Shown here piece after piece: positions 24,923 through 37,140 of a stretch of DNA of 64,000 bases. Made by a program: the position numbers and the translations under genes. Below the pieces are notes generated by a model. That model was not told the origin of the DNA, ran no database searches, and saw only the letters and a list, made by a program, of their open reading frames with translations. Numbering within the stretch: the stretch's first letter is position 1; each line of letters opens with the position of its first letter. Origin of the DNA: Natronohydrobacter thiooxidans (GTDB lineage: Bacteria > Pseudomonadota > Alphaproteobacteria > Rhodobacterales > Rhodobacteraceae); contig NZ_MJAP01000003.1 of the NCBI RefSeq assembly GCF_001884735.1, positions 124,001-188,000 of the forward strand, read 5' to 3'.

Positions 24923-26653
24923 TTATGCCCCTTTCGCAAATTCAGTCCGCGCCTCGGCTTTCAGATCCTTGCGCAGGATCTTTCCGATGGGGGATTTCGG
25001 CAATTCCTCGCGAATGATCACCGAGCGCGGCACCTTGTAGGCCGCCAGATGCTTGCGGCAATGCGCGATCACATCCTCCTTCGTGATCTGCGCGCTCACA
25101 TCCGGGTTCTGCACCACATAAGCGCGCACCGCCTCGCCTGTGCCCTTGTCCGGCACTCCGATGACGGCCGCTTCCAGCACAGCCTCCAACTTCGACAGGC
25201 AATCCTCGACCTCGTTGGGATAGACATTGAAGCCCGAGACCAGAACCATGTCCTTCTTGCGATCCACGATCCTGAGATAGCCCTCGGCATCCATCACCGC
25301 GACATCGCCGGTAAAGACCCAGCCGTTCTGCAGCGTCTTTTCCGTCTCGTCGGGCCGGTTCCAGTAGCCACGCATCACCTGCGGGCCGCGCACGATCAAC
25401 TCACCCGGCTCGCCCTGCGCGACGGGTTCGGCCTGATCATTGACCAGCACCACATCGGTTCCCGGCGCCGGAATGCCGATCGAGCCCACCCGCACCGGCT
25501 GGTCAAGCGGGTTGAAACTGACCAGCGGCGCGGTTTCGGTCAGACCATAGCCTTCGGCGATGCGCGTGCCGGTGATCGCCTGCCATCTCTCGGCCACGGC
25601 TTCGTGCAGGGCCGTCCCCCCCGCAATCGCGGCTTTCAGATGCTTCGGCGGATAGGCCGCGAACCATTCCTCGTTCATCAGCCCGTTGAACAATGTGTTG
25701 ACGCCGGTGATCCAAGTGACCGGGTAATTCTCCAGCGCGCGTTGGATATTCTGCACCGGGCGCGGCGAGGGTACGAGGATATTGCGCGCGCCCAGATCAT
25801 AGAACACCATCAGATTCGCGGTGAAGGCGAAGATGTGATAGAGCGGCAAGGCCGTGAGGATGACATCCTCGCCGGTCATGTAGCGCGCGCCCATCGCCTT
25901 GACCTGATCGATATTGGCCAGAATATTGCCATGCGTCAGCATCGCCCCCTTGGCCACCCCGGTCGTGCCCCCCGTATATTGCAACAGTGCCAGATCATCG
26001 GGGCGCAGCGCGTCCCAATCCGTGACCTTGGGCAAATCACGCCCCAGCTTCAGCGCCGCGCGGATGCGCAGCACCGGCACCTTCAGTTCCGGCACCGGCG
26101 GCAGGCTACGGGTCCAGACCTTCTGCACCCCGCGCACCACGGCTTCGGGCACGCGCGGGAAGAATTCGGGCACGCCTGCCAGAACCACATGGCGGATTTG
26201 CGTCTGGGGGATCACCTCGGCCAGCTTGTCGACGAACATATCCGAGATCACGAGAACCTCTGCCCCGCTGTCGCGGAACTGGTGGATCATCTCGTCAGGC
26301 GTATAGAGCGGGTTGGTATTGACCAGCACGCAGCCCGCCTTGAAGGCCCCGAATACGGCAACCGGATAGGCCAGACCGTTCGGCAGTTGCACCGCAACCC
26401 GCGCCCCCGGCGCAAGCTTGCAGTGATGGCGCAGGAAGGACGCAAAAGCATCCGACATCGCGCCCACCTGCGCATAGCTCAGCGAGCCGTTCATGCCATT
26501 GGGTACGACGCAGGTAAACGCACGCCGCTTGCCGAAATTCTGCGTACTTGCCGCAACCAGATGCGCGAGTGAGCGATGCGCGGAGGGCGCAAGATCAACC
26601 GCAATCTCTGAGCCGTAGGCCGCCTGCCAGGGGCGGGGAAAATCATGTGTCAC
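24923..26653 (-). CDS. Long-chain-fatty-acid--CoA ligase-like AMP-forming enzyme
   Basis: 576 aa. AMP-binding motif LQYTGGTTGVAKGA, GYGLTETAP, and the hinge YLRIVDRKKDMVLVSGFNVYP, then SPIGKILRKDL near the C-terminus with the catalytic Lys, are all intact. It activates carboxylic acids as acyl-AMP and then acyl-CoA. FadD is the closest well-known relative. Start is GTG 26653, with GGGAGG 7 nt upstream. It is divergent from speA across a 273-bp spacer. Confidence 0.88.
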   Translation of the reverse strand: MTHDFPRPWQAAYGSEIAVDLAPSAHRSLAHLVAASTQNFGKRRAFTCVVPNGMNGSLSYAQVGAMSDAFASFLRHHCKLAPGARVAVQLPNGLAYPVAVFGAFKAGCVLVNTNPLYTPDEMIHQFRDSGAEVLVISDMFVDKLAEVIPQTQIRHVVLAGVPEFFPRVPEAVVRGVQKVWTRSLPPVPELKVPVLRIRAALKLGRDLPKVTDWDALRPDDLALLQYTGGTTGVAKGAMLTHGNILANIDQVKAMGARYMTGEDVILTALPLYHIFAFTANLMVFYDLGARNILVPSPRPVQNIQRALENYPVTWITGVNTLFNGLMNEEWFAAYPPKHLKAAIAGGTALHEAVAERWQAITGTRIAEGYGLTETAPLVSFNPLDQPVRVGSIGIPAPGTDVVLVNDQAEPVAQGEPGELIVRGPQVMRGYWNRPDETEKTLQNGWVFTGDVAVMDAEGYLRIVDRKKDMVLVSGFNVYPNEVEDCLSKLEAVLEAAVIGVPDKGTGEAVRAYVVQNPDVSAQITKEDVIAHCRKHLAAYKVPRSVIIREELPKSPIGKILRKDLKAEARTEFAKGA

Positions 26654-26926
26654 AAGCTACCTCCCATACCCGCTTCTCGCGCGGGCCTCCGGCTTTCACC
26701 ATTCCCCAGCCTGCCTGATTGGGCAAGTCCTGACGTTACGCGGCGTAGCCTCGAAACCTTGCGTCACAATCCGCCGGATGCGGGATTTCTCCGTGCTGAC
26801 ATACTCTGTGGCCAGTCTGCCCTGCCGGACAGGATACTGCGGAACCCTACGGTTATTCTTGCGTTTGTCATATGGATTTCATATGCGGGCGCCTCATGTC
26901 ATGGGGACACGAAGCAGGAGCGCCAC

Positions 26927-28831
26927 ATGCCGGATCAGATTTTCCAGTCTTACGGGATCCATCGTTGGGGCGCGGGCATGTTCGCCCGCCTTCCCAATGG
27001 CGATATGGGGCTGGTCAACCCCGCGCGCCCCGACGCGCGCCCCGCAAGCCTGCCCGCGCTTTTGCACGATCTTGACGCACGCGGCATCCACACGCCGGTT
27101 CTGGTCCGTGTGGGCGCGTTCCTCAGGCGCCAGCTGGAAGCCCTGAACCATGCCTTCGCCAAGGCCATCGAGGCCAATGACTATCGCGCGCCCTATCGCG
27201 GCGTCTTTCCGATCAAGGTCAACCAGCAGGCCGAGGTGATCGACCGGATCGTGGATTATGGCCGCCCCTTCCAGTTCGGACTGGAGGCCGGGTCAAAACC
27301 CGAGCTGATCCTTGCGCTGTCGCGCGACCTGCCCAAAGGCGCGCTTCTGATCTGCAACGGGATCAAGGATGCGGAATTCATCCGCCTTGGGATTCTCGCG
27401 CGCAAGGCCGGGATCAACTGCGTTCTTGTCATCGAATCCCCTGCCGAGGCCGATACTGTGATCGCCGAAGCCAAGCGTCTGGGCGAGAAACCCGCGCTCG
27501 GCGTGCGCATCAAGCTGACGCGGCGTGTGACCGGCAACTGGGCGGACAGTTCCGGCGACCGCTCGACATTCGGCCTGACCACCAAGGAAGTGGTGGATCT
27601 GATCGACAAGCTGCGCGACGCCGACATGCTGGATTGTCTGGTGCTGCAGCATGCCCATCTGGGCAGCCAGGTGCCGCAGATGATGGATATCCGTCAGGCC
27701 GTGGACGAAGCCTGCCGCTTTTACACCGAATTGCGCCGCCTTGGGGTGCCGCTGGAATATCTGGATCTGGGCGGGGGTCTGGGCATCGACTATACCGGCG
27801 AGGCGCGCGCGAGCGAAAACTCGGTCAATTACACGATGGACGAATATTGTGCCAATGTCGTGGAAACCGTGAAATACCAGATGGACGAGGCCGAAGTGCC
27901 CCATCCCACGCTGGTCACGGAATCGGGCCGCGCGATTGTCGCCTATTCCTCGATGCTGCTCTCGGACATTCTGGAAGCCAGCTATTTCGACCGCTCCGCG
28001 CCGATCACGCCGGAAGCCGATGACCACCACATGCTGTCGGACATGGCCGCGATTGTCGATTACCTGACGCCGAAGCGGCTGCAGGAATGTCTGAACGACG
28101 CGGAATATTACCGCGAGGAATTGCGCGCGCTCTTCCGCCGTGGTGTGATCGGGATCGAGGAAGTCGCCCGCGCCGAGCAGATTTTCCTCTATGTCGTGGG
28201 CCGCATCAAGGATCTGGTCGCCCAGACGCCGGATGTGCCGCAAGAGGTGCTCGAAGAGCTTTCGGCCCATCGCGATATCTACCGGGCGAATTTCTCGCTC
28301 TTCCAGTCCCTGCCCGATGTCTGGGCGATCGACCAGCTTGTGCCGATTGCCCCCTTGCAGCGCCTGAATGAACAGCCGGGGCGGCGCGCGGTCCTGTCGG
28401 ACATCACCTGCGACAGCGACGGCAAGATTGACCAGTTCGTGCTGGGCGAAGGCGTGGGCAATGCGCTGCCCATTCACGAGCTGCGCCAAGGCGAGCGCTA
28501 TTTCATCGGCATCTTTCTGGTCGGGGCCTATCAGGAAACCTTGGGCGATCTGCACAACCTGTTTGGCGACACCAATATCGTGACGGTCGATTTCAACGAG
28601 GATGGCGTTCTGGAGATTCAGCACGAGGTTGAAGGCGACACTGTGGCCGAAGTCATGGCCTATGTGGAATACGAGCCGAAACAATGCCTTGACGCTTTCA
28701 AGCGCATTGTCGAACGTGGCGTGCAGGAGGGGAGCCTGAACCCTTCGCAGCGGCGCATGTTGATGGAAACCTACCGCCATGCGCTTGGCGGCTACACCTA
28801 TTACGAACATGAGGAGCATACGAATGGCTAA
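26927..28831 (+). CDS. speA: Biosynthetic arginine decarboxylase
   Basis: 634 aa, PLP enzyme (fold III) making agmatine from arginine. ATG 26927 follows AGGAG. Visible: FPIKVNQQAEVIDRI with the PLP-binding Lys, FGLEAGSKPEL, the YLDLGGGLGIDY glycine loop, and the C-terminal TCDSDGKIDQF segment with the active-site Cys region. It is the first gene of a four-gene polyamine operon, and its end overlaps the next start by 8 nt. The 273-bp upstream region (26654-26926) holds two CATATG palindromes 12 bp apart near 26870-26890, which may be regulatory. Confidence 0.95.
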   Translation: MPDQIFQSYGIHRWGAGMFARLPNGDMGLVNPARPDARPASLPALLHDLDARGIHTPVLVRVGAFLRRQLEALNHAFAKAIEANDYRAPYRGVFPIKVNQQAEVIDRIVDYGRPFQFGLEAGSKPELILALSRDLPKGALLICNGIKDAEFIRLGILARKAGINCVLVIESPAEADTVIAEAKRLGEKPALGVRIKLTRRVTGNWADSSGDRSTFGLTTKEVVDLIDKLRDADMLDCLVLQHAHLGSQVPQMMDIRQAVDEACRFYTELRRLGVPLEYLDLGGGLGIDYTGEARASENSVNYTMDEYCANVVETVKYQMDEAEVPHPTLVTESGRAIVAYSSMLLSDILEASYFDRSAPITPEADDHHMLSDMAAIVDYLTPKRLQECLNDAEYYREELRALFRRGVIGIEEVARAEQIFLYVVGRIKDLVAQTPDVPQEVLEELSAHRDIYRANFSLFQSLPDVWAIDQLVPIAPLQRLNEQPGRRAVLSDITCDSDGKIDQFVLGEGVGNALPIHELRQGERYFIGIFLVGAYQETLGDLHNLFGDTNIVTVDFNEDGVLEIQHEVEGDTVAEVMAYVEYEPKQCLDAFKRIVERGVQEGSLNPSQRRMLMETYRHALGGYTYYEHEEHTNG

Positions 28832-30044
28832 CAAGGATGTTCTGGTAATCGGCGCGGGCGGGGTGGCCTCGGTCACGCTGCACAAGATGGCGATGAATCG
28901 CGACCTGTTTCCGGGGCGTATCGCTGTTGCCAGCCGCACGCTGTCGAAATGCGAAGCGATTGCCGCTTCGGTGAAAGCGCGCACCGGTCAGGTGATCGAG
29001 ACCTATCAGGTCGATGCCGATGATGTGGCGCAGACGGTTGCGCTGATCGAAACCGTGAAGCCTGCGCTGCTGGTGAACCTCGCCCTGCCCTATCAGGATC
29101 TGGCGCTGATGGAAGCCTGCCTGAAAACCGGCGTGCATTATCTGGACACGGCGAATTACGAGCCGCCGGAAGAAGCCAAGTTCGAATATTCCCATCAGTG
29201 GAAACTTCATGACCAGTTCCGCGAGGCCGGTCTGATGGCTGCGCTCGGTGTGGGTTTTGACCCCGGTGTGACCAGCATTTTCGCAGCCTATGTGCGCAAG
29301 CATTACCTGTCGGGCATCCGGTTGATCGACATTCTGGACTGCAATGGCGGCGATCACGGCCACCCGTTTGCGACCAATTTCAACCCGGAGATCAATATCC
29401 GCGAAGTCACCGCCGAAGTGCGGCACTGGGAGAATGGCGGCTGGGTGACATCGCCTGCGATGTCCACCAAGGTCGAGTTCGATTTCGACCAGGTCGGCCC
29501 CAAGAACATGTATCTGATGTATCACGAGGAACTGGAGTCGCTTGTGACCCATTTCCCCGAGATCGAGCGCGCGCGCTTCTGGATGACCTTTGGCGATGCC
29601 TATATCAACCATGTCACCGTGCTGCAGAATGTCGGTATGACCTCGATCGAGCCGGTCGAATATGAAGGCCATCAGATCATCCCGCTGCAATTCCTGAAAG
29701 CGGTGCTGCCCAATCCCGGGGACTTGGGCGAGCGCACCAAGGGCAAGACCAATATCGGCGATATCATCACCGGACCTGCCAAGGATGGATCGGGCGAAAA
29801 GACCTATTACATCAACAATATCTGCGATCATGAGGAATGCTTCCGCGAGGTGGGCAGTCAGGCGGTCAGCTATACGACCGGGGTGCCCGCCTTCATCGGC
29901 GCGGCGCTGATGCTGAATGGCACATGGTCGGGCGCGGGCGTGTTCAACACCGAACAGCTTGACCCTGACGCATTCATGGATCTGCTGAACCAGCACGGAT
30001 TGCCGTGGAATATCACGGAACTCTCGGCCCCGGCTGATTTCTGA
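28824..30044 (+). CDS. Carboxy(nor)spermidine dehydrogenase
   Basis: 406 aa saccharopine-dehydrogenase-family enzyme. Rossmann signature VLVIGAGGVASVTLHKMA (5-22). It condenses aspartate semialdehyde with putrescine (or diaminopropane) and reduces the imine with NADPH to carboxyspermidine. ATG 28824 lies in the end of speA; its stop shares one base with the nspC start (TGATG). The operon setting between speA and nspC makes this the CASDH rather than a lysine-pathway enzyme. Confidence 0.9.
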   Translation: MANKDVLVIGAGGVASVTLHKMAMNRDLFPGRIAVASRTLSKCEAIAASVKARTGQVIETYQVDADDVAQTVALIETVKPALLVNLALPYQDLALMEACLKTGVHYLDTANYEPPEEAKFEYSHQWKLHDQFREAGLMAALGVGFDPGVTSIFAAYVRKHYLSGIRLIDILDCNGGDHGHPFATNFNPEINIREVTAEVRHWENGGWVTSPAMSTKVEFDFDQVGPKNMYLMYHEELESLVTHFPEIERARFWMTFGDAYINHVTVLQNVGMTSIEPVEYEGHQIIPLQFLKAVLPNPGDLGERTKGKTNIGDIITGPAKDGSGEKTYYINNICDHEECFREVGSQAVSYTTGVPAFIGAALMLNGTWSGAGVFNTEQLDPDAFMDLLNQHGLPWNITELSAPADF

Positions 30045-31210
30045 TGGCGATGCAGACCCATGCGGGCGATCCGGGCGCCTTTGCCCGGTTCGACCTGTCG
30101 CGCGTGCCGTCACCCTGTTTCGTGGTGGATGAAGCGCGGCTGGAGCAGAACCTGCGCGTGCTGGCTGATATTCAGGAACGCTCGGGCGCGACCGTTCTCT
30201 GTGCGCTCAAGGCGTTCTCGATGTGGGAACTTGCGCCGCTGGTCAGCCGCTACCTGTCAGGGGTCTGCGCCTCTGGCCTCTGGGAAGCGCGGCTTGGGCG
30301 TGAGCATTATGGCGGGATCGTGGAAACCTTCGCGGCAGGCTATAAAGCCGATGAGATGGGCGAGATCATCCGCCTGTCCGACCATATCGTGTTCAACACA
30401 ACTGCCGCCAAGGATCGCTTCCTGCCCCTGATCCGCGAGAGTGGCAAGGATGTGCATGTCGGCCTGCGCTTCAACCCCGGCTTGCCGATGGGCGAAGACG
30501 CGAAATACGACCCCGCCGCGCCGGGCTCTCGGCTGGGCACGCCACTGGAGCAGATCGACGAGGCTGCGCTTGCAGGCGTCGACGGGCTGCATATGCACAC
30601 GCTCTGCGAACAGGATCTTGGTCCGCTGCTGGCGATCTGGGATCATATCGCGCCGCGCATCAAGGCGCTGGCCCCGCATCTGAAATGGATCAATTTCGGC
30701 GGCGGCCATCATATCACCCGGGCCGATTACGACCGCGAGGGGCTGATCGCCTTTCTTCAGCGCGTGCGCAGCGAGACCGACCTGCAATGCTATCTCGAAC
30801 CCGGCGAAGCCGTGGCACTCGATTCCGGCATCCTCGTGGGCGAAGTGCTGGATCTGGTCGAGAATGACGGGCCCAACGCGATCCTTGATATCTCGGCCAC
30901 CTGCCACATGCCGGATGTGATCGAAGCCCCTTACCGCCCCGCCCTGCTGGGCGAAGATGGCCCCGTGCAGGTCCGGCTTGGCGGGCCATCCTGCCTCGCG
31001 GGGGATGTGATCGGGCGCTATGCTTTCGCGGAAACGCCCGCCATCGGCCAGCGCATCGCCTTCCTCGATCAGGCGCATTACTCGATGGTCAAGACCACCA
31101 CCTTCAACGGCGTCCGCCTGCCCGCGCTGGCAGTGTGGAACAGCGACACGGACGCGCTGCGCGTGATCCGCCAATTCGACTATCAGGACTTCAAGGGGCG
31201 TCTCTCGTGA
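30044..31210 (+). CDS. nspC: Carboxynorspermidine decarboxylase
   Basis: 388 aa PLP-dependent fold-III decarboxylase that finishes spermidine synthesis from carboxyspermidine. The PLP Lys lies in VLCALKAFSMWEL; WINFGGGHHITRADYD and LEPGEAVALDSG are NspC-type; the active-site Cys region is DISATCHMPDVIE. Overlapping junctions on both sides (1 nt and 4 nt) bind it into the operon. Confidence 0.93.
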   Translation: MAMQTHAGDPGAFARFDLSRVPSPCFVVDEARLEQNLRVLADIQERSGATVLCALKAFSMWELAPLVSRYLSGVCASGLWEARLGREHYGGIVETFAAGYKADEMGEIIRLSDHIVFNTTAAKDRFLPLIRESGKDVHVGLRFNPGLPMGEDAKYDPAAPGSRLGTPLEQIDEAALAGVDGLHMHTLCEQDLGPLLAIWDHIAPRIKALAPHLKWINFGGGHHITRADYDREGLIAFLQRVRSETDLQCYLEPGEAVALDSGILVGEVLDLVENDGPNAILDISATCHMPDVIEAPYRPALLGEDGPVQVRLGGPSCLAGDVIGRYAFAETPAIGQRIAFLDQAHYSMVKTTTFNGVRLPALAVWNSDTDALRVIRQFDYQDFKGRLS

Positions 31211-32067
31211 TCTTTCTCAATTCCGAACTGACCAATGCCGAGCGCGGCCCGGATGCACATTTCCAGATCGTGCCGATGCCGCTGGAAAAAACGGTTTCCT
31301 ACGGCTCGGGCGCAGCGGCAGGCCCCGCGGCGCTGATCGAAGCGTCGGACCAGCTGGAACGGCTCTGGCGCGGGTTCGAGCCCTGTGCCGCGGGGATCTA
31401 CACCACACCGGCGATTGATTGCTCGGTGCCGCTGGAATACGCGCTGGACAGTCTGGCCGCGCGTACTGAAAGCATTGTGCGCACAGGCCATATCCCGGTC
31501 ACGCTGGGGGGCGAGCACAGCCTGACATGGGGCGCAGTGCGGGGCGTGAAGCGCGCGCTTGGTCGCCCGGTCGGGATTATCCAGATCGACGCACATGCCG
31601 ATCTGCGCCGCGCCTATCAGGACTTCCGGCACAGCCATGCTTCGGTCATGCAGTTGCTGGTCGAGGAAGAAGGCTGCGCGCTCGCGCAATACGGCGTCCG
31701 GGCGCTTTGTCAGGAAGAAGCTGAATGCCGTGCGCGCAACAAGGTCATCTTCATTGATGCCGAAGATCTGGTGACGGGCAATATCCATGACATCACCCTG
31801 CCCGAGGATTTCCCCGAAGATGTCTATGTCAGCTTCGATGTGGACGGGCTGGACGCGGCCATCATGCCTGCAACGGGAACACCGGTTCCGGGCGGGCTTG
31901 GGTATTATCAGGCGCTGGCGCTTGTGCGTTCGGGCCTGAAGGGGCGGCGCTGTGTCGGCATCGACGTGGTGGAACTCGCGCCGATCAACGGCTGGGATGT
32001 GTGGAACTTCACCGCCGCGCAACTGACCTATGCGCTGATGGGGATCGCGCTGGAAAACACGCGCTGA
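31207..32067 (+). CDS. speB: Agmatinase (arginase/ureohydrolase family)
   Basis: 286 aa from GTG 31207, whose GTGA overlaps the nspC stop. Mn-cluster motifs are intact: GGEHSLTW, QIDAHADLR, and SFDVDGLDAAIMPATGTPVPGG split over the last metal site. It hydrolyses agmatine to putrescine and urea, supplying the substrate of the dehydrogenase encoded two genes upstream. The operon context favours agmatinase over other ureohydrolases. Confidence 0.9.
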   Translation: MIFLNSELTNAERGPDAHFQIVPMPLEKTVSYGSGAAAGPAALIEASDQLERLWRGFEPCAAGIYTTPAIDCSVPLEYALDSLAARTESIVRTGHIPVTLGGEHSLTWGAVRGVKRALGRPVGIIQIDAHADLRRAYQDFRHSHASVMQLLVEEEGCALAQYGVRALCQEEAECRARNKVIFIDAEDLVTGNIHDITLPEDFPEDVYVSFDVDGLDAAIMPATGTPVPGGLGYYQALALVRSGLKGRRCVGIDVVELAPINGWDVWNFTAAQLTYALMGIALENTR

Positions 32068-32073
32068 CCGGCC

Positions 32074-34915
<2,842 letters not shown>

Positions 34916-34932
34916 GTCGCGCCGGGGGTGGC

Positions 34933-34961
34933 GTAGGGTGCGTGGTGACCACGCACCCTAC
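34933..34961. terminator. Palindrome between convergent gyrB and soxT
   Basis: GTAGGGTGCGTGG (34933-34945) and CCACGCACCCTAC (34949-34961): perfect 13-bp arms with a 3-nt loop, 17 nt after gyrB and 10 nt after the soxT end. It likely terminates or separates both transcripts. Its core is the same as the repeat at 23942-24015. Confidence 0.6.
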
Positions 34962-34971
34962 CCTTGCCCGC

Positions 34972-36069
34972 TCAGGCCTGAGCGGGACGCGGGCGGCGCT
35001 GATCCATGAGATGATCGGTGAGAACCGCGCCGATCCACATGCAGGTCAGGGCCAGGAGCGCCGTTGCGGCAAAGATCGACCCGCCCGTGACCCCGGCCCC
35101 GATCGCGCAGCCCCCCGCGAGCATACCGCCAAAGCCCATCAGCGCCGCCCCGATCAACGAGCGTCGCATCGCATCGGCCCCGTCATAGCCCTGCCATTTC
35201 AACTCACGCGAGACCAGTGCGGCGAGGAAGGCCCCGAGCACAACGCCGGGCACCAGCCCCACATCGAAGCGCAGCGCCGGATTGGGGTTGAGAAAGAACA
35301 TCAGCGTATTGGCCGAAGGGCCGGTGAAGGTGGCCGAGGTCACATTGACCGGATCGAAACTCGCCTGCGCCAGGGTCCAGGTCATGACCCAGCCCAGCGC
35401 CACGGCAAAGCCCACGCCCGAGGCAAAGACCAGCGGGCGCAGGCCAAGACGGTTGCGCAGGGCCAAGGCAATCGCGAAGCCCGCAAGCGCCAGCCCGATC
35501 CAGAGCGCGACACCCTGCGGCAGGCCCAGCATGTCCAGCAGATGCAGATTGCGCCCCCCGGGCGTGATCCAGAGCGCGGCCAGCCAGTTGCGCAGCGGCG
35601 CAAGCCAGCCATAAAGGCTCATCTGCGCGAAGATGGCGAAAACCATGCCGCCGATCACCGAGCGCAGATTGCCCGTCGCCGCCAGCACCAGCAACCGCCC
35701 GGAACAGCCGCGCGCCAGCACCATGCCGACGCCGAAGGTCAGCCCGCCGATGATGGCGCCGGACCACGAGCCGGGCACGGCCATCATCCGCGCGTCGCTG
35801 ACACGGAACAGGCCCAGATATTGCGCGCCTTGCACCCAGACCACAGCGGTCGAGAAAGTCAGCAGCCAGATCGCCAGACGCGGCCCCACCCGGCCACGGG
35901 CAAATTCGACCGTCGCCGCGCGCAGGCAGAAGCCAGAGCGCTGCGCCGCGACCCCGAAAATCAGTCCGACCGTCAGCCCCATCAGGGCTTCGATATTGCC
36001 TTCGCCCAAAGCCTCGATGATATCGTAGAAATCCACCCGGCCCTCACTGAGTAGCTGCGCTGCAGCCAT
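34972..36069 (-). CDS. soxT: YeeE/YedE-type sulfur transporter SoxT
   Basis: 365 aa with about 9-10 hydrophobic segments. Conserved Cys motifs of the thiosulfate/sulfur-transport family are seen: RSGFCLRAA (43-51), LARGCSGRLL and LAGGCAIGAG. In Paracoccus pantotrophus the soxRST genes lie beside the main sox operon in the same arrangement, so uptake of a sulfur compound (perhaps a signal for SoxR or sulfur for the cytoplasm) is likely. It is downstream of soxR on the same strand. Confidence 0.85.
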   Translation of the reverse strand: MAAAQLLSEGRVDFYDIIEALGEGNIEALMGLTVGLIFGVAAQRSGFCLRAATVEFARGRVGPRLAIWLLTFSTAVVWVQGAQYLGLFRVSDARMMAVPGSWSGAIIGGLTFGVGMVLARGCSGRLLVLAATGNLRSVIGGMVFAIFAQMSLYGWLAPLRNWLAALWITPGGRNLHLLDMLGLPQGVALWIGLALAGFAIALALRNRLGLRPLVFASGVGFAVALGWVMTWTLAQASFDPVNVTSATFTGPSANTLMFFLNPNPALRFDVGLVPGVVLGAFLAALVSRELKWQGYDGADAMRRSLIGAALMGFGGMLAGGCAIGAGVTGGSIFAATALLALTCMWIGAVLTDHLMDQRRPRPAQA

Positions 36070-36108
36070 TCACATGCCGGGATTTGAATATACCTGCCTT
36101 GATCTGGA

Positions 36109-36510
36109 TCACCCCGGCGGGGCGGCGCGGAACAGTCGTTGCATCAAGAGTACCGCCTCGCGGACACGCTCATCCGCCAGCGAGTAGAAGATCTGATTGC
36201 CTTCGCGCCGGGTCGTCACGAGTTTTTCGTGGCGCAACCGGGCCAGTTGCTGACTGACCGCCGCCTGCCGCGACATGATCAGCCGCTCCAACTCTGTCAC
36301 GGAATGATCGCGTTCACACAGGAAATACAGCATCAGCAGGCGGCCCTCATGGCCCAGCGCCTTCAGAAAATCGGACGCCTCGCGCGCTTCGGCCTGCAAA
36401 TCTTCCAGCGGCACGTCAACACTCGCAGCGCGGCCCCCCTCGGGCCGCACTGACAGTCTGACCTCCTCCTCCTCGGACCGGTCAGTTTCGCGATTTTGTC
36501 CGTCCGGCAT
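36109..36510 (-). CDS. soxR: ArsR/SmtB-type repressor SoxR, without the canonical cysteines
   Basis: 133 aa from ATG 36510, which has AGAGAGAA upstream; GTG 36528 would add 6 residues. An acidic N-terminus is followed by the ArsR winged helix (KALGHEGRLLML, VTELERLIMSRQAAVSQQLA, GNQIFYSLADERV). SoxR/SqrR/BigR proteins sense persulfide by two Cys about 66 residues apart. The aligned positions here are Tyr62 and Arg128 (also 66 apart); the only Cys is Cys65. Context (between soxS and soxT) makes the SoxR assignment firm, but the sensing chemistry may differ. Confidence 0.85.
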   Translation of the reverse strand: MPDGQNRETDRSEEEEVRLSVRPEGGRAASVDVPLEDLQAEAREASDFLKALGHEGRLLMLYFLCERDHSVTELERLIMSRQAAVSQQLARLRHEKLVTTRREGNQIFYSLADERVREAVLLMQRLFRAAPPG

Positions 36511-36632
36511 GAATGTTCTCTCTGTCACGCAGGGATGCGTGAACGCCGACCGCCCCCGTTTTGCGGGGACGATACCACAGGCTGCGAACGAAACATAGCG
36601 CCGCGCGGATGAAACGCCGGTTCAGTGTGGTG

Positions 36633-37061
36633 TTACTGCCCTGCATCCTGGCGGGCCTCGCCCTGCGCCGCAGCGATCATGTCACCGATATAGGGCCAGA
36701 AGAAATCCTCTCCCGGAAACCCTGTCAGGCGTTCGATTTCGACACCATCCGCCCCGATCAGGATGAAAGTGGGCGTCACAAAGGGCGTGCTGGAAAGCGT
36801 GATCCCCTCTGGCAGCGGACCGCGCAACTGCGCATGGATCAGCGGCGCGATCTGACCTTCCTGCGAGGCTTCATAGACCGGCGCGATATCGCGATTGAAG
36901 ATGCGGCAGTAATAGCACCCGGCCTGCTCGATCATCAGCAACCGCAACTCCTGCGCCCCCGCCCCGCCCGCCATGGCCAGAAGAACCGAGAGCGCGATCA
37001 GCGGCCTGCGCAGCTGCTGCGCTGCGGCGAAGACGAGGGATTGACGGGAGCATATAAACAT
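36633..37061 (-). CDS. soxS: Periplasmic thioredoxin-like SoxS
   Basis: 142 aa from ATG 37061; the frame is open to 37106. A signal peptide (RRPLIALSVLLAMAGGAGA) and one thioredoxin motif AGCYYCRIF are visible, then the cis-Pro region TPFVTPTFIL. In Paracoccus, SoxS keeps the SoxYZ carrier thiol reduced and active. It is divergent from soxV, with the operator-like repeat over its presumed start, a sign that the true start or promoter needs care. Confidence 0.85.
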   Translation of the reverse strand: MFICSRQSLVFAAAQQLRRPLIALSVLLAMAGGAGAQELRLLMIEQAGCYYCRIFNRDIAPVYEASQEGQIAPLIHAQLRGPLPEGITLSSTPFVTPTFILIGADGVEIERLTGFPGEDFFWPYIGDMIAAAQGEARQDAGQ

Positions 37062-37081
37062 ATGAACAATGTAATATGTTT
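37056..37081. promoter_or_regulatory. SoxR operator candidate, soxS-soxV gap
   Basis: Perfect inverted repeat AAACATAT (37056-37063), N10, ATATGTTT (37074-37081). The same pattern with two degenerate half sites recurs at 38537-38562. In P. pantotrophus SoxR binds exactly these two gaps (sv and wx). Confidence 0.65.
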
Positions 37082-37140
37082 GTGCAGGCGACGCAACATC
37101 ATGCATATCAGGCGGCGCTCGATTTCAAGGATTACCCCGC

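Noticed and set aside
28698..30113. 471-aa minus-strand frame
   Set aside because: Antisense shadow of the carboxyspermidine dehydrogenase gene.
34942..36054. 370-aa plus-strand frame
   Set aside because: Antisense to soxT, low-complexity Gln/Arg/His-rich content and no domain.
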